64,000 nucleotides of DNA from Chlorops oryzae (lineage: Eukaryota > Arthropoda > Insecta > Diptera > Chloropidae), in NCBI GenBank assembly GCA_020466095.1, contig CM035807.1, positions 13,929,007-13,993,006 of the forward strand, in the 5' to 3' direction. The position numbers and the translations under genes were made by a program. Shown one piece after another: positions 43,922-56,739 of the stretch (position 1 is its first letter; each line of letters starts with the position of its first letter). The notes under the pieces are model-generated. The model was not told where the DNA came from. It searched no databases and saw only the letters and a list, made by a program, of their open reading frames with translations.

Positions 43922-44550
43922 TAAATCTCATACTATTTTATCGTCGTCGTGTTCCTCATCCATTCTGTTGCTTAATAATTTCGAGGCGTTTCCTATCACA
44001 ATCCACTGGGCAGTGTTGGTCGTTGAATTAAAGAGTTTCGCTGTTTCCTTTTCACGTTGACAGTTTTCTGATTGAAGAAAAAGAAATTAACGAAAAATAA
44101 ATAAAGGTATTTGATTGAAAGCGCTGTTAAATGATCGATAAAAGTGTTTGATATTTATTTCATGTTCGAAAAGCTATGAAGTTTTATTTACAAAATGCTG
44201 GCTCGCACAATCGTTTCGTTAAATGAAGTGAACTCAAGGTGAGATGAAATATGGGTGTTGATGAAATTGAATGGGAAATTTTATCCGAAGGTGAAAAGTT
44301 TTTTTGCTATATCACATTCTTAATCAAATCATGACGAAGTGCCAAATTGATGACAACCTTTTACACAGAATATATGTATTTCGGAAGGGGTTTTAGCCAT
44401 TCAAAGAGTTCAATACAGTGTGCTTTTGCAGATCATTGTCGTTTGGAGGAAGTTTGAACCACCACAACTACCGCTGAGTAATCACCTTGATTGCCGGCAA
44501 GGTCTTTAGCACCATAAGTCAGTGTTTCTACGAACAACGCTAATAAGAAA
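43922..44550. other. Upstream flank of the membrane-protein gene
   Basis: AT-rich sequence likely to contain the promoter of the minus-strand gene. I see no clear TATA box or gene. Confidence 0.35.
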
Positions 44551-44795
44551 ATTTTAACTATTTTTTTCAGTGTATTACCAGTTTCCCAACGCTCTATTAT
44601 TATTTTTTAAATATACCCCCTAGTATTTACTTTCATTAAAAAAAAAAAAAATTCAAATCGGATGCAAGTGCACACAGATGCTCTCAGTATTGATATGCTG
44701 CGTTAAACGTGCGTATGCGAAATATCATAGGAAAGGCATAACTCATACGACACGTAGGACGTTAATTACATATTCGTTAATGCGCGCGCTCGTCC
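44551..44795. mobile_element. Long-palindrome repeat, copy 2 (right arm lost)
   Basis: Matches 21328-21606 through the left arm (CGAAATATCATAGGAAAGGC), the loop GTTAATTACATATTCGTTAA and the first bases of the right arm (CGTCCTACA), then diverges. The palindrome is thus half deleted here. Confidence 0.7.
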
Positions 44796-44939
44796 TACAC
44801 ACTTTATGAGGTTATATCTAATTTACTTGGTTGAATTTAACGGGCAAGTATTTATTGTTTATCTGAGTTAAGTCAATAACGATCTACGGCAATTAAAATA
44901 TTAGGGACAGCCAAATTTCAAACATTTTCTATGTAACAT

Positions 44940-45115
44940 TTATTTTGTACTATGTCTGGGTTCAGCTCCCAGATGAGGTCGTGGTTTTTTGTGTTATTTT
45001 TTCTGTTTCTGATCGTCTTTGTTTTCCCATTTTTCCTGCTTATCACAACGGTCCCATGTGAGGCCAATGTGTCATACTAACCCAACCAGGCAAGGTCTAT
45101 ACGCATTTTAAAATT
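44940..45115 (+). mobile_element. tRNA-derived SINE, second copy
   Basis: Box B GGGTTCAGCTCCC (44958) followed by AGATGAGGTCGTGGTTTTTT matches the same region of the copy at 34405. Box A is not recognisable, so the 5' end is missing or decayed. Confidence 0.55.
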
Positions 45116-48100
45116 GAAACATTATGGCTAAGAATTAATTATCCTAAAAGGATTTATTATTACTTTTAGACATCCCGTCAAATGTTGATTATTTTGCAAT
45201 CATATAATGCCAATTTTTGTCCCTTAGTCCGTATTTAGATAATGAGCCTTTTATCGCAGCAGCTCAATATTTGTGGGTGAAAAATGTACGAGCGGACAGG
45301 GCAACACAAATCCCTCTTGCTTCCCCGTACGTTTTTAACCAAAAGGCGACAAAAGGCTCCTAATCTTAATACGGTCTTATTATCCTTTTCGATCTTTGGG
45401 TGCTAATCTCCTTCCCAAAACGAATGCTTTTAAGGAATCCTTAAAAATGAAAGGCGTTAAAAAGAGCCCAAAAAGTTTTCAACTTCATAAAAGGACACTT
45501 GTTGTAGGGGGCTTACATTTAAATTTGACAAACTGTGACCTTCAACAGCTTACGAAATCTTCTTTCAATTTTCTTAGAAAGGACAGCATTTTTTTGTTTG
45601 TTTGAGGAACATGACCAAAACCATAGACATTCACCGCCATGACAACCGACAAAAATATTCCGATGAAGCATTTCCTTCACACGCAGTAAAAACGAAAGGT
45701 GTTAAATTAAAACCAATCTGTATGAAATTAGACCTTTTTAGTATTAAATTTGAATTTCAATACCAAAAAGTTTTATTTTAAAGCTTTTGGTTTAAAATGG
45801 TCTCAAAAACGAACAAAATTCTAAAATTTTTAAATTGTTCTCGCGATTATATAGCTATCATACAAACATACGAGACGTCTATAGTTCGATTTTCTTGAAC
45901 GTTGATATAATAAATCTAGCGCACTGAAAGCGTGTTTGCTTAGCATTCTGAAGGGCCCAAGTTCAAGCCTGCTCAGGAGAAAAAAGTTGTGGAAAATTGG
46001 GGCTTGAAAAAAAGGCAAAGAAAATTTTGAACTTTAAGGAAAAATTTATCTACTCTACCTGCCTTCAAAAACTTGTGTCATGTCATGCTGTTTCAAGAAT
46101 TTCTATGAGTTCTGCTGGGATCTTTCTTTTTATTTTTTTTTTTTCATAAAATGTTTGGTTTTAAGCTTTTTATTTCTCCTAGCTTTTTTTATTATAATAT
46201 ATTATTATCTATTTATTCCTCAAATACAAATTAACGCTGGTCTGAACTCGCCGGCATCAGATTGTGAGGCAATATCTCTATTTGTTTGTGCTCTATGCAT
46301 AAATTTTTTTAAACTAATTCATACAAAAAATTCTCAATATTTTATCTTTCTTTATTTAAACCAAAGAGGTTTTAATTTAATTCCTTTTTGGCATTGTTTT
46401 ATATGGGTATTAAATACCCATTAATGAAAAGAGTTAACTCAAAATTCTAAAAATATTTTGAATTAAAGAACAAAAATGAGTCACTCATTTACAGCTCTGG
46501 GGTATTTCCGCTCCCACATTTTCCAACGTTTTCATTCTAGTTTTCTTTGTAATTTGATAGCAATTTGGTAGCCTTACATGTGGTGCACAAGATGGGTTTC
46601 TTTGAGCTTCAGTTCTCGTATGGATAGCAATAAAAATGCGGTCGCGAACGTACGAAAAAAATACTGGTAGCAAAAATGCCCATATAAACACAAATATTCG
46701 TATTAAATTTAAACTTTAGTTTTTACTGTGCATTTACATTTCATGTTTTATTACGATTCAGCACATTCATTTGAGGGGAGGTTGGCTGTGTTTTTTTTTT
46801 CCTTTTCTCTCTTCTATTTTCTTCTTTTAATAAGCCTTCTGCAGATGCTGAATCCATTTCGATTTGATGACACAAATTGCGGATGGCCACAATGACACTT
46901 CATATGTACATATTTTATCACTAAAACATAATTTGAGACGACACTAATGGCGCTGTCACCGACATCGAGTCGTTTGAGGAGCTAAATTGAAAACCTAATG
47001 TGGTTCTTGTTGGTACGGCAGAAAACGGTTACACCCCTTTGCAAATGCAAACAATTTGCGAGATTACCCACAAGGCGTGTGTATTCTATTTGAGGATGTA
47101 ATTCTAGACGAGTAAAATGCCGTTGGGGCTGTCGTATGGGGTGAAAAGGATTCAACACCGATTCAATGAGTCAAAGTACCTACGACAAATGGTACGATAA
47201 ATCGGTCTTTGGTTTCTTTTTTTTTCGAGATTGCGTGACAGGAGGAAGGATATAACCAGATGCATTTCGCATTGGCAATGGATTTCAGATGGAAACAGTG
47301 GCAGCTGGAAATACTTTCTCGATTAGATTTTCCACTGCATTCACCTAATCGCAAGTCCTTAAAAGTCGAGACTGCCAGCTCACGTAAGCCGGTCACGTCG
47401 GTCTTGGCACTAAAATTGTTACCTTTACACTTACATTGACATCTACCGTTACTGACGCTGGTACTGGCACTGTCGCTGGCACAGAGTGAGCTCGTGGAAA
47501 ATGGCTAAATTAATTGACGGAAATTAAATTGGGGAATTAGAGCCACAAGTGTCAAATGCCATGTGATGTCACAAATAAACGTTTTGCTGCCATGAAGCAC
47601 ATCCGTTCGTTTGACACACAAGGTTAAGTGATTTCTACCTCTATTCATAGGTATGTATATCGCCATACACAATTGACTGGGTCTTCCTCCATTGCCAAGG
47701 GAATTGAAAGGTGTTCTATTTTTATACCTAACAGTGATGTTTCGTTTAAATTTAGAACATGATGAATAAGAAGGGCTTCTGAGTATGTTTGATTTGATTA
47801 AAAGTATTTAATTATATTTTTTTAATTTGAGTCGATATCATCCTGTCAAGGACTTTTTCGCTGAACTTGACAAATAAGGAAATTTAAAGGGATTTTTATT
47901 TAGTTGAAAGCATGAAAAATATTCATTTAAGTAAATTTCAAATAAAAAATAAACAAAAAATGTTGCATACTTCGAGGATGATAAATGATATTTCATTATA
48001 AACCTGAGTGAGGAAGGAGTCATATATGACTCTAATATATTTTCCTTCCGTATATGACTTCGGAATCTTATAGGAAGACCTTGGCACGCTCTTTAAGACC

Positions 48101-48659
48101 CTTTATAGAGTAAATTATTTAGACTCCGACTCCAACTAGGATTCATATACGATTCTTTTAGGACTCTGAATGTTTGCTGAGTATAATGGCTTAATTTCTT
48201 GAAGGGGTTTTTCGATCATAAAATCCAATAAAGAAATGACGCCGGGAAAACTGATAGAATCCAAAACTAAAGGCAAAAACTGATTTCATACACCACCAAC
48301 TTCTCAAATTCAAAATCGTATCAAATAACATAAACAAATGTATGCGAAAACACACCCAAACACGCACACCCATACATTGAGGAAAGCATTAATGCTTTTT
48401 CCTTGAAATCCCTGTAGAGAAAGCTAACCCGAAATCACTGATGCTGTAATTGAAAATTTGATTGAAGTTTTTGTGACACAACAAATCAATATAATTTGAC
48501 AAAAAATTCACATATGACATTGTCATCGAAGGAATCCAAAAACTAATTGCCAACTCAAATTATAACAAGAGGAACATAAAGAAAATAAACAGCTCTCGTT
48601 TTTAATGACATTTCACTCAAATCAGATCGATGAAAGAACTGATGAAATTGTCATCCAAT
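45116..48659. other. Intergenic DNA
   Basis: No supported gene. A further tRNA-like segment at about 45917-45970 (AAGTTCAAGCC as box B) may be another SINE remnant. The rest is AT-rich sequence with chance frames only. Confidence 0.4.
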
Positions 48660-49130
48660 AGATTTTAGCTTGCCCTGCAGAAAGTTGAACTAGTGCAGAA
48701 GTACTCTTCGACTACTCCCCAATTCAACAGTACTACTCGCTCATAATTTCCCCGCCCAATGGATTGAACTGTCAACTTTAACGAAGAGGTGTCCTTCGAA
48801 AATCGACACACGCGTTTGAACTGGTGCAGGAGTAGAGACAACGGTCCCAATTCAGTTCATTTGATATACCTACTACATACGTTAATCGGAAGGGAACGGC
48901 TCGGGCTGTAGTAGCTCAGTGGGTAGCGCGTGCACCTCACGATCTGAAGGGCTCAGGTTCAATTCCCCACCCATTATTTCCCAATTCTTTTGCCTGCGCG
49001 GGGACAATTGAACTGTAACCTTCAGATTGCTAATCGCACACACTATCCACTGCTCCACGGATGTATCTGATTCACGAACAGCAAATTTGAACTGTAGAAG
49101 CCCCGTTGACAATGTCACTAGTTACTAGTC
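48660..49130. mobile_element. Cluster of tRNA-like SINE segments in opposite orientations
   Basis: On the plus strand at 48905-48975, TAGCTCAGTGGG (box A) and AGGTTCAATTCC (box B) are spaced as in a tRNA. On the minus strand at 49060-48998, TGGAGCAGTGGATAG and AGTTCAATTGTCC form a second pair. Another minus-strand GACAGTTCAATCC lies at about 48766-48778. Acceptor and anticodon stems do not pair well, so these are SINE heads or tRNA pseudogenes, not functional tRNAs. Confidence 0.55.
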
Positions 49131-50412
49131 TTTACTTTCCGTGTATCCACTCGTGTACTAGTTCTTTTTCCTACACTCGAGGATAACTCGTTAGTGCACC
49201 AATTTACCCCCAAAGTTCCTATAGGGTATTAATTGGATTTGTTTGTCTACGTTTCCATACTACAACAATTTTTTTTTTTTGCGTCGAACACGCGCTTTTG
49301 CCGACACATCCGATGACAAATATTTGCAATTTACATGTAAATAATTGCGTAAACATACGCACAAATAAAGGACAAAAGAAGCGAAAATAAAACGGCAAAA
49401 TGACTGCACTGCATGGAAATTGTGTGTGTGTGCCCGTGTTGGTTTATTGACGGTCAAAATGGCGCCTAGTGAAATTGACTTTTACATTTACAAGTGCTTA
49501 TGAGTGTGCTCCGCTCTCTCTCTCTCTCTCTCGCGTTTAATTGTAATCCAGTCCGGAATTCATGGCTTCGTTCCTTCGAATTTTTACTGCAATATTAACA
49601 CGGGCCCATGAAAATGGTGCCAGCACAAGAATTACTGTCAAAAGTGGCAAAGAGTTTGGCATGAAATGTCGTCGTCGGATTTCTTTTGTCCTTAAATAAC
49701 AATAACATTTTGCCACGCTATATTCCGTGATTTTATTTTCAATTTATTCCTGAAGCTACACAACGGGATTATCCACTTAATTTTTGTTGTTGTTGTTGTT
49801 GTTGCTGTTAGTGTTGTGGTTTATGTTGCTGTGTGAGGGTATTGTTATTGGCATTATAATGCAATTTATATTTTTAATTGCATACTTTTAGACATTTTGA
49901 CATGGCTAATTAAGCTGCAATCGCTAATTGGTGCATATAAATTATATGCATGAATAAAATTTGTTGTTTTTGTTGTTTTCTATTAAAACCGAAGAAGCCA
50001 AAGATGATTGTGGGAATGATTAAAAATACTGATTGGACTCAGTTCCATCAGGATATATGTATGTATTGGGATTGATTCGATTTTGCGATTTGGTTTCCAT
50101 CTTCTTTTCAATGTGATGCCTTCTAGGGAGGGGGATATGGAGTGGCTCCTCCGTGCACCGAGTCTAATAAGGGGAAAATAATATACGTATCACAAAGCGC
50201 TTCGATAGTATCGGGAATTTACCAGTGGCCCCAAGTTGTTCCCATTACCTTCAATGATGTGTTATATAACTGCTATCCTTTTGTTCATTTCATAAGTCTC
50301 ACAGGGGCCTGAAGGAATGATGTTCCCTGGCGTTCGAAATTGTTCTCTATGAGCCTTCTGACATACAAGAGCCTGAGATAGTTGTAATAGGTCGAGGCTA
50401 ACTTCAGTTAAC
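49131..50412. other. Intergenic DNA
   Basis: No gene supported. Short (CT)n at 49514-49532 and (TTG)n at about 49785-49810. Confidence 0.45.
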
Positions 50413-50621
50413 TTAACCCTTTACTGTAAAATACCTTTTAAATATGTAGAAAATTTTTGTTGGGCGTAAAGGGTTCTATTAACCCTTTCCTCCAGGAGAT
50501 ATGTACTAAACAGGTGGGAGAATTTGCTTCGCATTAAAAGAATATATTAACCCTTTACTCCATAAGATATTAAATATTTGAAAAAACGAAATTCGTTGCA
50601 AAAGGTTTTATTAACCCTTTC
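50413..50621. mobile_element. TTAA/CCCTTT MITE fragments, several in a row
   Basis: TTAACCCTTT occurs at 50413, 50479, about 50549 and 50611, with an inverted AAAGGGTT at about 50468. These are the family ends seen at 34007 and 35260, here apparently nested or tandemly inserted. Confidence 0.6.
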
Positions 50622-52049
50622 TAAGAACTGGAGAACTATCGATAGTTGCGAACATCGATAGTCTGAAATATCGATAGTATCGATAGTACTATCGCAAGAT
50701 ATATTTTAAAATTTAAACTAATTTCATTGGCAAATTGCTAGTGATTTCAATCCAGCATGTTTGAACGATTTAACGTTTAATATCCACCATTTGAAAGTTT
50801 AAAATTTTAAAAATTAATGGTGGTCCTATAATAATTCAACAAAATACTGTGCATAAGTATCCCTCCTCATTTAATATCACGTGGTAATATATAAGAAGCC
50901 GAAATTAAAACCTTTCTTACTCAATTCTCCAAAAAATTCCTTCATTTCTGTTTTCTTTAGGAAAGTGATCAGTAAAAATCCCTTGTAAATATTTGAAGTG
51001 ATTTTTGGTTAAAGGTCAAATCGAAAAAATCCCTCAAAACAGAAAAAACTGCTCGTTGTGGCATCAGTGCATAGAATAATATGTTAGCATGACGCCTATA
51101 ATTCTCATTTGGTTTGTAAAATGGGACACTTAAGACTCGCGGAATTTCTGAAGAGTTTTCGAGACGTGATGAAGCAAGAACGTGCGTAAGTCATAATCGT
51201 CATCACCGTCACCATCATCATCATCATCACCATCACTCAATCATCACATCAACACATCACCATCACACATCATCATCATCATCACAATCATCACATCACA
51301 TCATCATCACACTCATCACCATCATCATCACCATCATTATCACAACATCATCACATCACCATATCATCACACATCATCACACATCATAACACCATTATCA
51401 TACATCATCATCACCATCACACATCATCATCATCATCATCCCACCAATCACATCATCATCACCATCATTACATCATCATCCATCATCCACCAATCATCAC
51501 CATCATCATCCCATTATCACCATCATCATCTACATCATCATCACCAACATCCTCACCAAAATCATCACCATCATCATTGCCAACCTCACCAACCTTACCA
51601 TCATCATCACCATTATCATCACCATCATCACCAACCTCATCATTATCATCACCAACCTAACCATCATCATCACCAACGTCACCATCATCATCACCAACAC
51701 CTCACCAACATCATCACTATTACATTACTATTACCATCACCATTATCATCACTATCATCATCAACCTCATCATCATCATCGATAGTTTCGATTATCGATA
51801 ATTTTGACAATCGATAATTTGGATAATCGAAAGATGATTTTTCGAGCGGCTCGCCCTGATCTAAATTAATCCATTTTTAGGAATCTGTCCATTTCAATAA
51901 GAAGAAAGCCCTCTGTCACCGCCAGCACAACCTTTCCAATGCTAAAGTAAATGTCCACGAATCAAAACTATCGATAGTCTTCAAAAACCATCGATGTTAT
52001 CGATAGTTTGAAAACCTCGATAGTGCTATCGATTGTTTCTCCAGCTCTA
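50622..52049 (+). mobile_element. Microsatellite-bearing interspersed element, copy B
   Basis: The left tip AAGAACTGGAGAACTATCGATAG and the complement of the right tip (AGAGCTGGAGAAACAATCG) form inverted ends. Both subterminal regions are crowded with ATCGATAG motifs. Inside lie the left block, an ATC/ACC repeat core (51190-51780) and the right block shared with copy A. ACCCTTT flanks both ends (50613 and 52049), consistent with insertion into a TTAA/CCCTTT MITE with target duplication. No transposase is encoded. hAT-like by its ends, but the class is tentative. Confidence 0.75.
51190..51780. repeat. ATC/ACC microsatellite in copy B
   Basis: An irregular array of ATC, ACC and AAC triplets with short interruptions. 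It is less regular than in copy A and has no insertion. Confidence 0.9.
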
Positions 52050-52238
52050 CCCTTTACTGCATGATATAAAAAAAAAATTTTTTTCGTCGCATGATAGTGT
52101 ATTACAATAATATTCAAAAAAAAATTTGGCAGGTTTTATCAAGGCTTCAAAACTAATTGTCTATCGTTTTTCATCAAAAAGGACCTTTGTTTGTTTTTTT
52201 GTCTGGTAGAAACCATTTTCATATGGGATAAAGGGTTA
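52050..52238. mobile_element. Right half of the TTAA/CCCTTT MITE split by copy B
   Basis: CCCTTTACTGCATGATAT directly after copy B resembles CCCTTTACTCCATAAGATAT at 50553. The segment closes with ATAAAGGGTTAA (TTAA at 52235-52238), the inverted end of the family. Confidence 0.5.
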
Positions 52239-53586
52239 AAATCGAAATTTTTATAAATTTTAATCAAAATTCTTAAAGTGAACTTAAGAAAGAAAATAAA
52301 TCGCAAGAGAGACAAAATAATTTATTTTACTGTGGCAAAAAACATGAATAAATTCATGAAGAGAGAAAGATTTAAACCACCATAAAAATCCGGCTTACTT
52401 GGGATAAATTATGCATTAGGCCTCGAAACACGCTCCACATGCATTTTCCAGCGGAAATTTATGCACAAGCATGAAGGCGAACGAACGAGCGAGTCTCAAA
52501 AGAAAATGTCATGCGATTTGCTTGATTCCGTTGTCATTCGTTCCGTTTCTGCGTCAGTAACATTTTTATTTTATAAATTCATTTTTATTTTAATTCTTTT
52601 TTCCTGAAATTCGAGTGCACCTACTCGATAAGAAATCCTTTTGTTCAGCATCAAAAAATCGCTTCTCAGGTCGGTCTTCGTGAGCGTAAAATCATTTCTT
52701 CGGAGGATGTGGATGGGCCCATCGATGTGGATGCGGATGTGGCGAATGGCTACATGCGGTTCCGGAATGCATTTTTCGACGAGTGCTAGTGAGCAGGTGT
52801 GTGAAAATACGTATTAAAGCCAAAGAGAAATCAAAAGACGTCACGGCGATCAATAAAATCTGCTCGAACTTGTACTTTAAATGCGAAAATTATTGGTATT
52901 TTCACTGCATAGCCGCAAAAAGGTTCAAGTGTGTTCACACGAATGTGAACGTATGCCCCTATTTAATGTAGCGAGAATGCACATACGCCGTCATTTACGT
53001 ATATGAACGAGTGTGTTTTCTCATATATGTGTATCAAGCTACATAGTTGGAACATTGCCAAGTGCTTTATAATTGTCTAAGAGCTTTAAGCACAACTTAA
53101 AAAAAAAACAACTGTAAAAGAAAAATTTACAGGGTGTCAACTAATTTGAATATCTGGCAGCTTACAAGGTCATATTAAAAACAATATGTAGGGCACATTT
53201 TTTTCTTTTTGCTTTAATTAATAGAGATATGACCTTGTCTTTTGGAGATTATTAAGCCATAATTTCTATCAATGAACATACAAAGGACTTGCGGGAAGTT
53301 TTTTCTTGCTGTTGATCCCAACAGCTCAAAGTGTTGTTGAGAAAAATTTTTCGATCAAAATGCGGTTCCAAATTTCGAATAAACATTGTAATATTTAATT
53401 TGCAAAGCTCCCACAAATGTCTTCCGGTTTTTCCGGGTAAAATTTTTTGTTTTCCCGATACCAAAACGGTATTAAGCAGAGCTCGGGTACATTTCATGTG
53501 CTCCGAGGAGCTGCTCAGTTTCATTTTTTCTTCATTTCGGTAAAAAAAAATGTTCATCAAATTTGAAGCGGTTTGAGAAAAAGCAA
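52239..53586. other. Intergenic DNA
   Basis: No gene supported. The open frames at 52783-52971 and 53252-53560 show no domain or codon-use signal. Confidence 0.45.
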
Positions 53587-53765
53587 GTGTCGAGATTTTT
53601 GATATTATTAACTACTAGATGGAGTTCTTCTTCACAGTTATTGTTACAGTTATTTTCCCCATGTCTAATGCTATAACTTTGTTTGAGACAAAGGAATAAA
53701 ATATTCAACGGCTTGCGAGACATGGACATAAGTAAGTGCGCAACCTAATTCTCGGCCACACCTTT
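53587..53765 (+). mobile_element. Mariner-like element end, diverged copy
   Basis: Aligns with 61985-62165 over TTTTTGATATT, AATAAAATATTCAACGG, CGAGACATGG and GCGCAACCTAATTCTCGGC. Only the right end of the longer element at 61789 is present. Confidence 0.55.
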
Positions 53766-54074
53766 TGAGATCAAATTAAAACTTACCTGTAGGCTATCTT
53801 ACATAAGTAAATATAGGAATATCGTACAGGTTATAAGGTACTTCGAGTAACTGCAGTGAAAATTTAGCTGATGGATTCATAGAAATTTTATTCTTATCAT
53901 GTGGATGCACCCTGTTAAATGTATTTTCTGAAATTTGTCTTCACTAATCCGCATCTTTTGTTTCTTCGAAACCGTAAAGCATGCCACAATATATCACCAC
54001 ACACTCATGATCATGTGGATTCTTATTAATGGCGTGGAAAAGCAAGCATAACGAAGGGATAAATCTCTCCCACA

Positions 54075-54115
<41 letters not shown>

Positions 54116-56739
54116 TCTCTCTCTCTCTCTCTATGTCGCCTTTAATTATTTACCTAACACTTCTAGAGTGCCAGAGTAAATAAAAGTTCAAATTCAGCAA
54201 ATATATACTCTAAGTTTTTCCTCCTCCCCTCCCCATTCCCCTTGAGATGTGATTCCACTTAAGTCTCAGTTACCCAACACAGCAGATGTGAACGCTTTTA
54301 AAATGCCGGTCTAAGATGGTCTATAAATACGCAAAGCTCGATGCTCATATGCATGTCTTCAAATCAGTCTTTTGTCAAGCAAAAAAAAGGGCTCAAGGAA
54401 ACCACTAATGGGCGTATGCATTACAACATATATTCACACATTTGTGTTTATGCAACGTTGAGAATATTTATAAAATGGATCTTTATTTTTAGATAAGAAA
54501 AAAAAAAAATATAAAAAAATACATTGAACCACGAAGGGGAAAAATATAAAAATCTTTGCTTTGTTAATAGAAAAGAAAATAAAAATGACATGAGATTTAA
54601 GATAAATTCTTCTAAGACCACGAAAACATTTATCATCTCAGAAATTTCACATTTCCATACAAAGAAGAAGAAAGGAGATTAAAAAAAAAAGACTTTGACT
54701 TGTGCAAATGCAAGGATATCGAAACGAAAGGATGTCATGAAAATCATTACCAAAAATCCTTTTAAAAAAATCGCAATAATATGCTGAGAAATTTCCGTTC
54801 GAACATTTTATCCGAAACACCACGCCATCGTCCTTAAATCACGTGCTCAAAATAAATGGACTAGTTTAGCTCGTTAGGGAAAGGTTCTCCATAACATTCT
54901 ATAAATGGAAAAAATTGCAAATGCTGTCACGTTTTCGCCTGCAAGTCGTTTGATTGTATAAACCCGAATAAGTGGAGCGAGCGAAGTTATCTGAACTCTT
55001 TCAAAATAAATATATATATACATATATAGAATATATATTATATATATTTACACCTCTTAAAAACCGCGTGGATTTGTAAGGACTTCGTTGGAAAATGTAA
55101 GAATTCAATTTTTGGCAGATGGAAGGCCATCAAGGGTAACAAGATGAATTATTCATTTTTGTCCTTTTGAAGTGAATTTATTTGTAATAGATTTCCTTAG
55201 GCGACACACGAAAAACCTAAGGATTTTTTTCTTTACAAATTATAATAAATAAAAATCACGGAATTAATCATGTGAAATCCAACAGGACATGTTACCTACT
55301 TTAAAACCATAAATAACAGCACCAAAACTTCTCATAAAACTGACATCCTTTTAAGACTCTTCTGTGTTATACATATATACCTTCTGATTTAATCCTTTAC
55401 GTTGCTTCACATTCATTTATGCATTTCCCGAATGGCTTAATGCATGTAGGAGGCGATTTCTCTTCCGTAATCCTGTTATGGATGTAACGCTTTCGACATT
55501 GCCCTCGTAATAGTTTTCACTCGATATTTATTCGCTCATGCTTCGATGCTTCGTTCATGTTTGTTTTCCAATTACCGCTATGACTGTCGACTCAACGAGC
55601 AACGAGCAACCAGAACGAACAACGAACTGTAATGCTCTTAACTTTCCAGAGCATTAAGAATTGTTCCACTGGGACGACGGAACAAACTGATTTATATCAG
55701 AACTAATTTTCTGCAAGCTTCAGAAGTCCGAAGGAAAGTGTCCGGTTGCTTTGCCTTTCAAGGCGAACGATAAATCATCTTTCAATTTCTATACTATGTC
55801 TCGAGAATCAACTGAGAGTTCGATGAAGCCTCAATAGCTTAAGAGCTTCGAACGAATCCTTTTGAAAAGTTTTTCCAAATCCCATTTGAAATGAACGAAG
55901 ATATTCCCATCGATTTCGTTTTAATTGGTTTCAACAAAGAAATTGTGAAGTATGTCTGTATCCAAGCTAATGAAACCAGTCTGAATACTTCCACAATAAA
56001 TGACATGACACACATCTGCAATCAGTCAAGGAATAGCATAACCATAGTAGAGACAAGCAAAGCGGAAGGTTCAATTAATTCAATAGATTTCATATGGAAG
56101 TGTTTGGTGAATACGTAGCATAAATGAAGGATTTGAAGAATAACGATTCTTATGGTGTCTTATGGATTGCTATGTTTTGCTATATTGTGATTGATTGCAA
56201 CCTAAGCTCTCGCTTTCAGGAGCTGCCAGATGCCACATACTGCTACTATAATTTTAACATGGAAACGAAGCATTGGATTAGGATAAACCTCATCATATCC
56301 CGCTTTAAATATGAGGTTTTAACATAAAACAAAAACCATCAAACCACCAAAACATCCCAAATACCTTTTTCGGAGTCGTCGTTATGATTTAATCCTCTGT
56401 GACAATCTGAAACAACCAACGATCCGAATCAGTCAATTCAATTCAAGATGAATTCTCAAGGGAAATATGTTTCAATTTCCATATTTCAATCGAAATTGCG
56501 AATATAAGATTGGTTTGCCACGACTATCGGAAAATTTTTATTCTTGACTGGAATTTCTTTGAATCGAATATTCGGCATGTCTCAATATGCCTGCAGTTAT
56601 TTCGTGAGAGAGAAGGGGGACCGTTTAACATGGCCGGGATTGAATACAATGGGAACATAGGCGGCTCAATGGAAAATACGGGCGACTTATTTTTCCTGTA
56701 ACTTTGGATGGTTTTGAACGATCATTTTTCAAATATTTG
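53766..56739. other. Intergenic DNA
   Basis: No gene supported. A (CT)n microsatellite lies at 54079-54132 and a TATA-rich run at about 55008-55050. Confidence 0.45.
54079..54132. repeat. (CT)n microsatellite
   Basis: About 27 CT units with one interruption. Confidence 0.9.

Noticed and set aside
48905..48975. Functional tRNA gene
   Set aside because: Boxes A and B are good, but acceptor and anticodon stems do not pair and no proper 7-base anticodon loop can be drawn; similar segments nearby indicate SINE heads.
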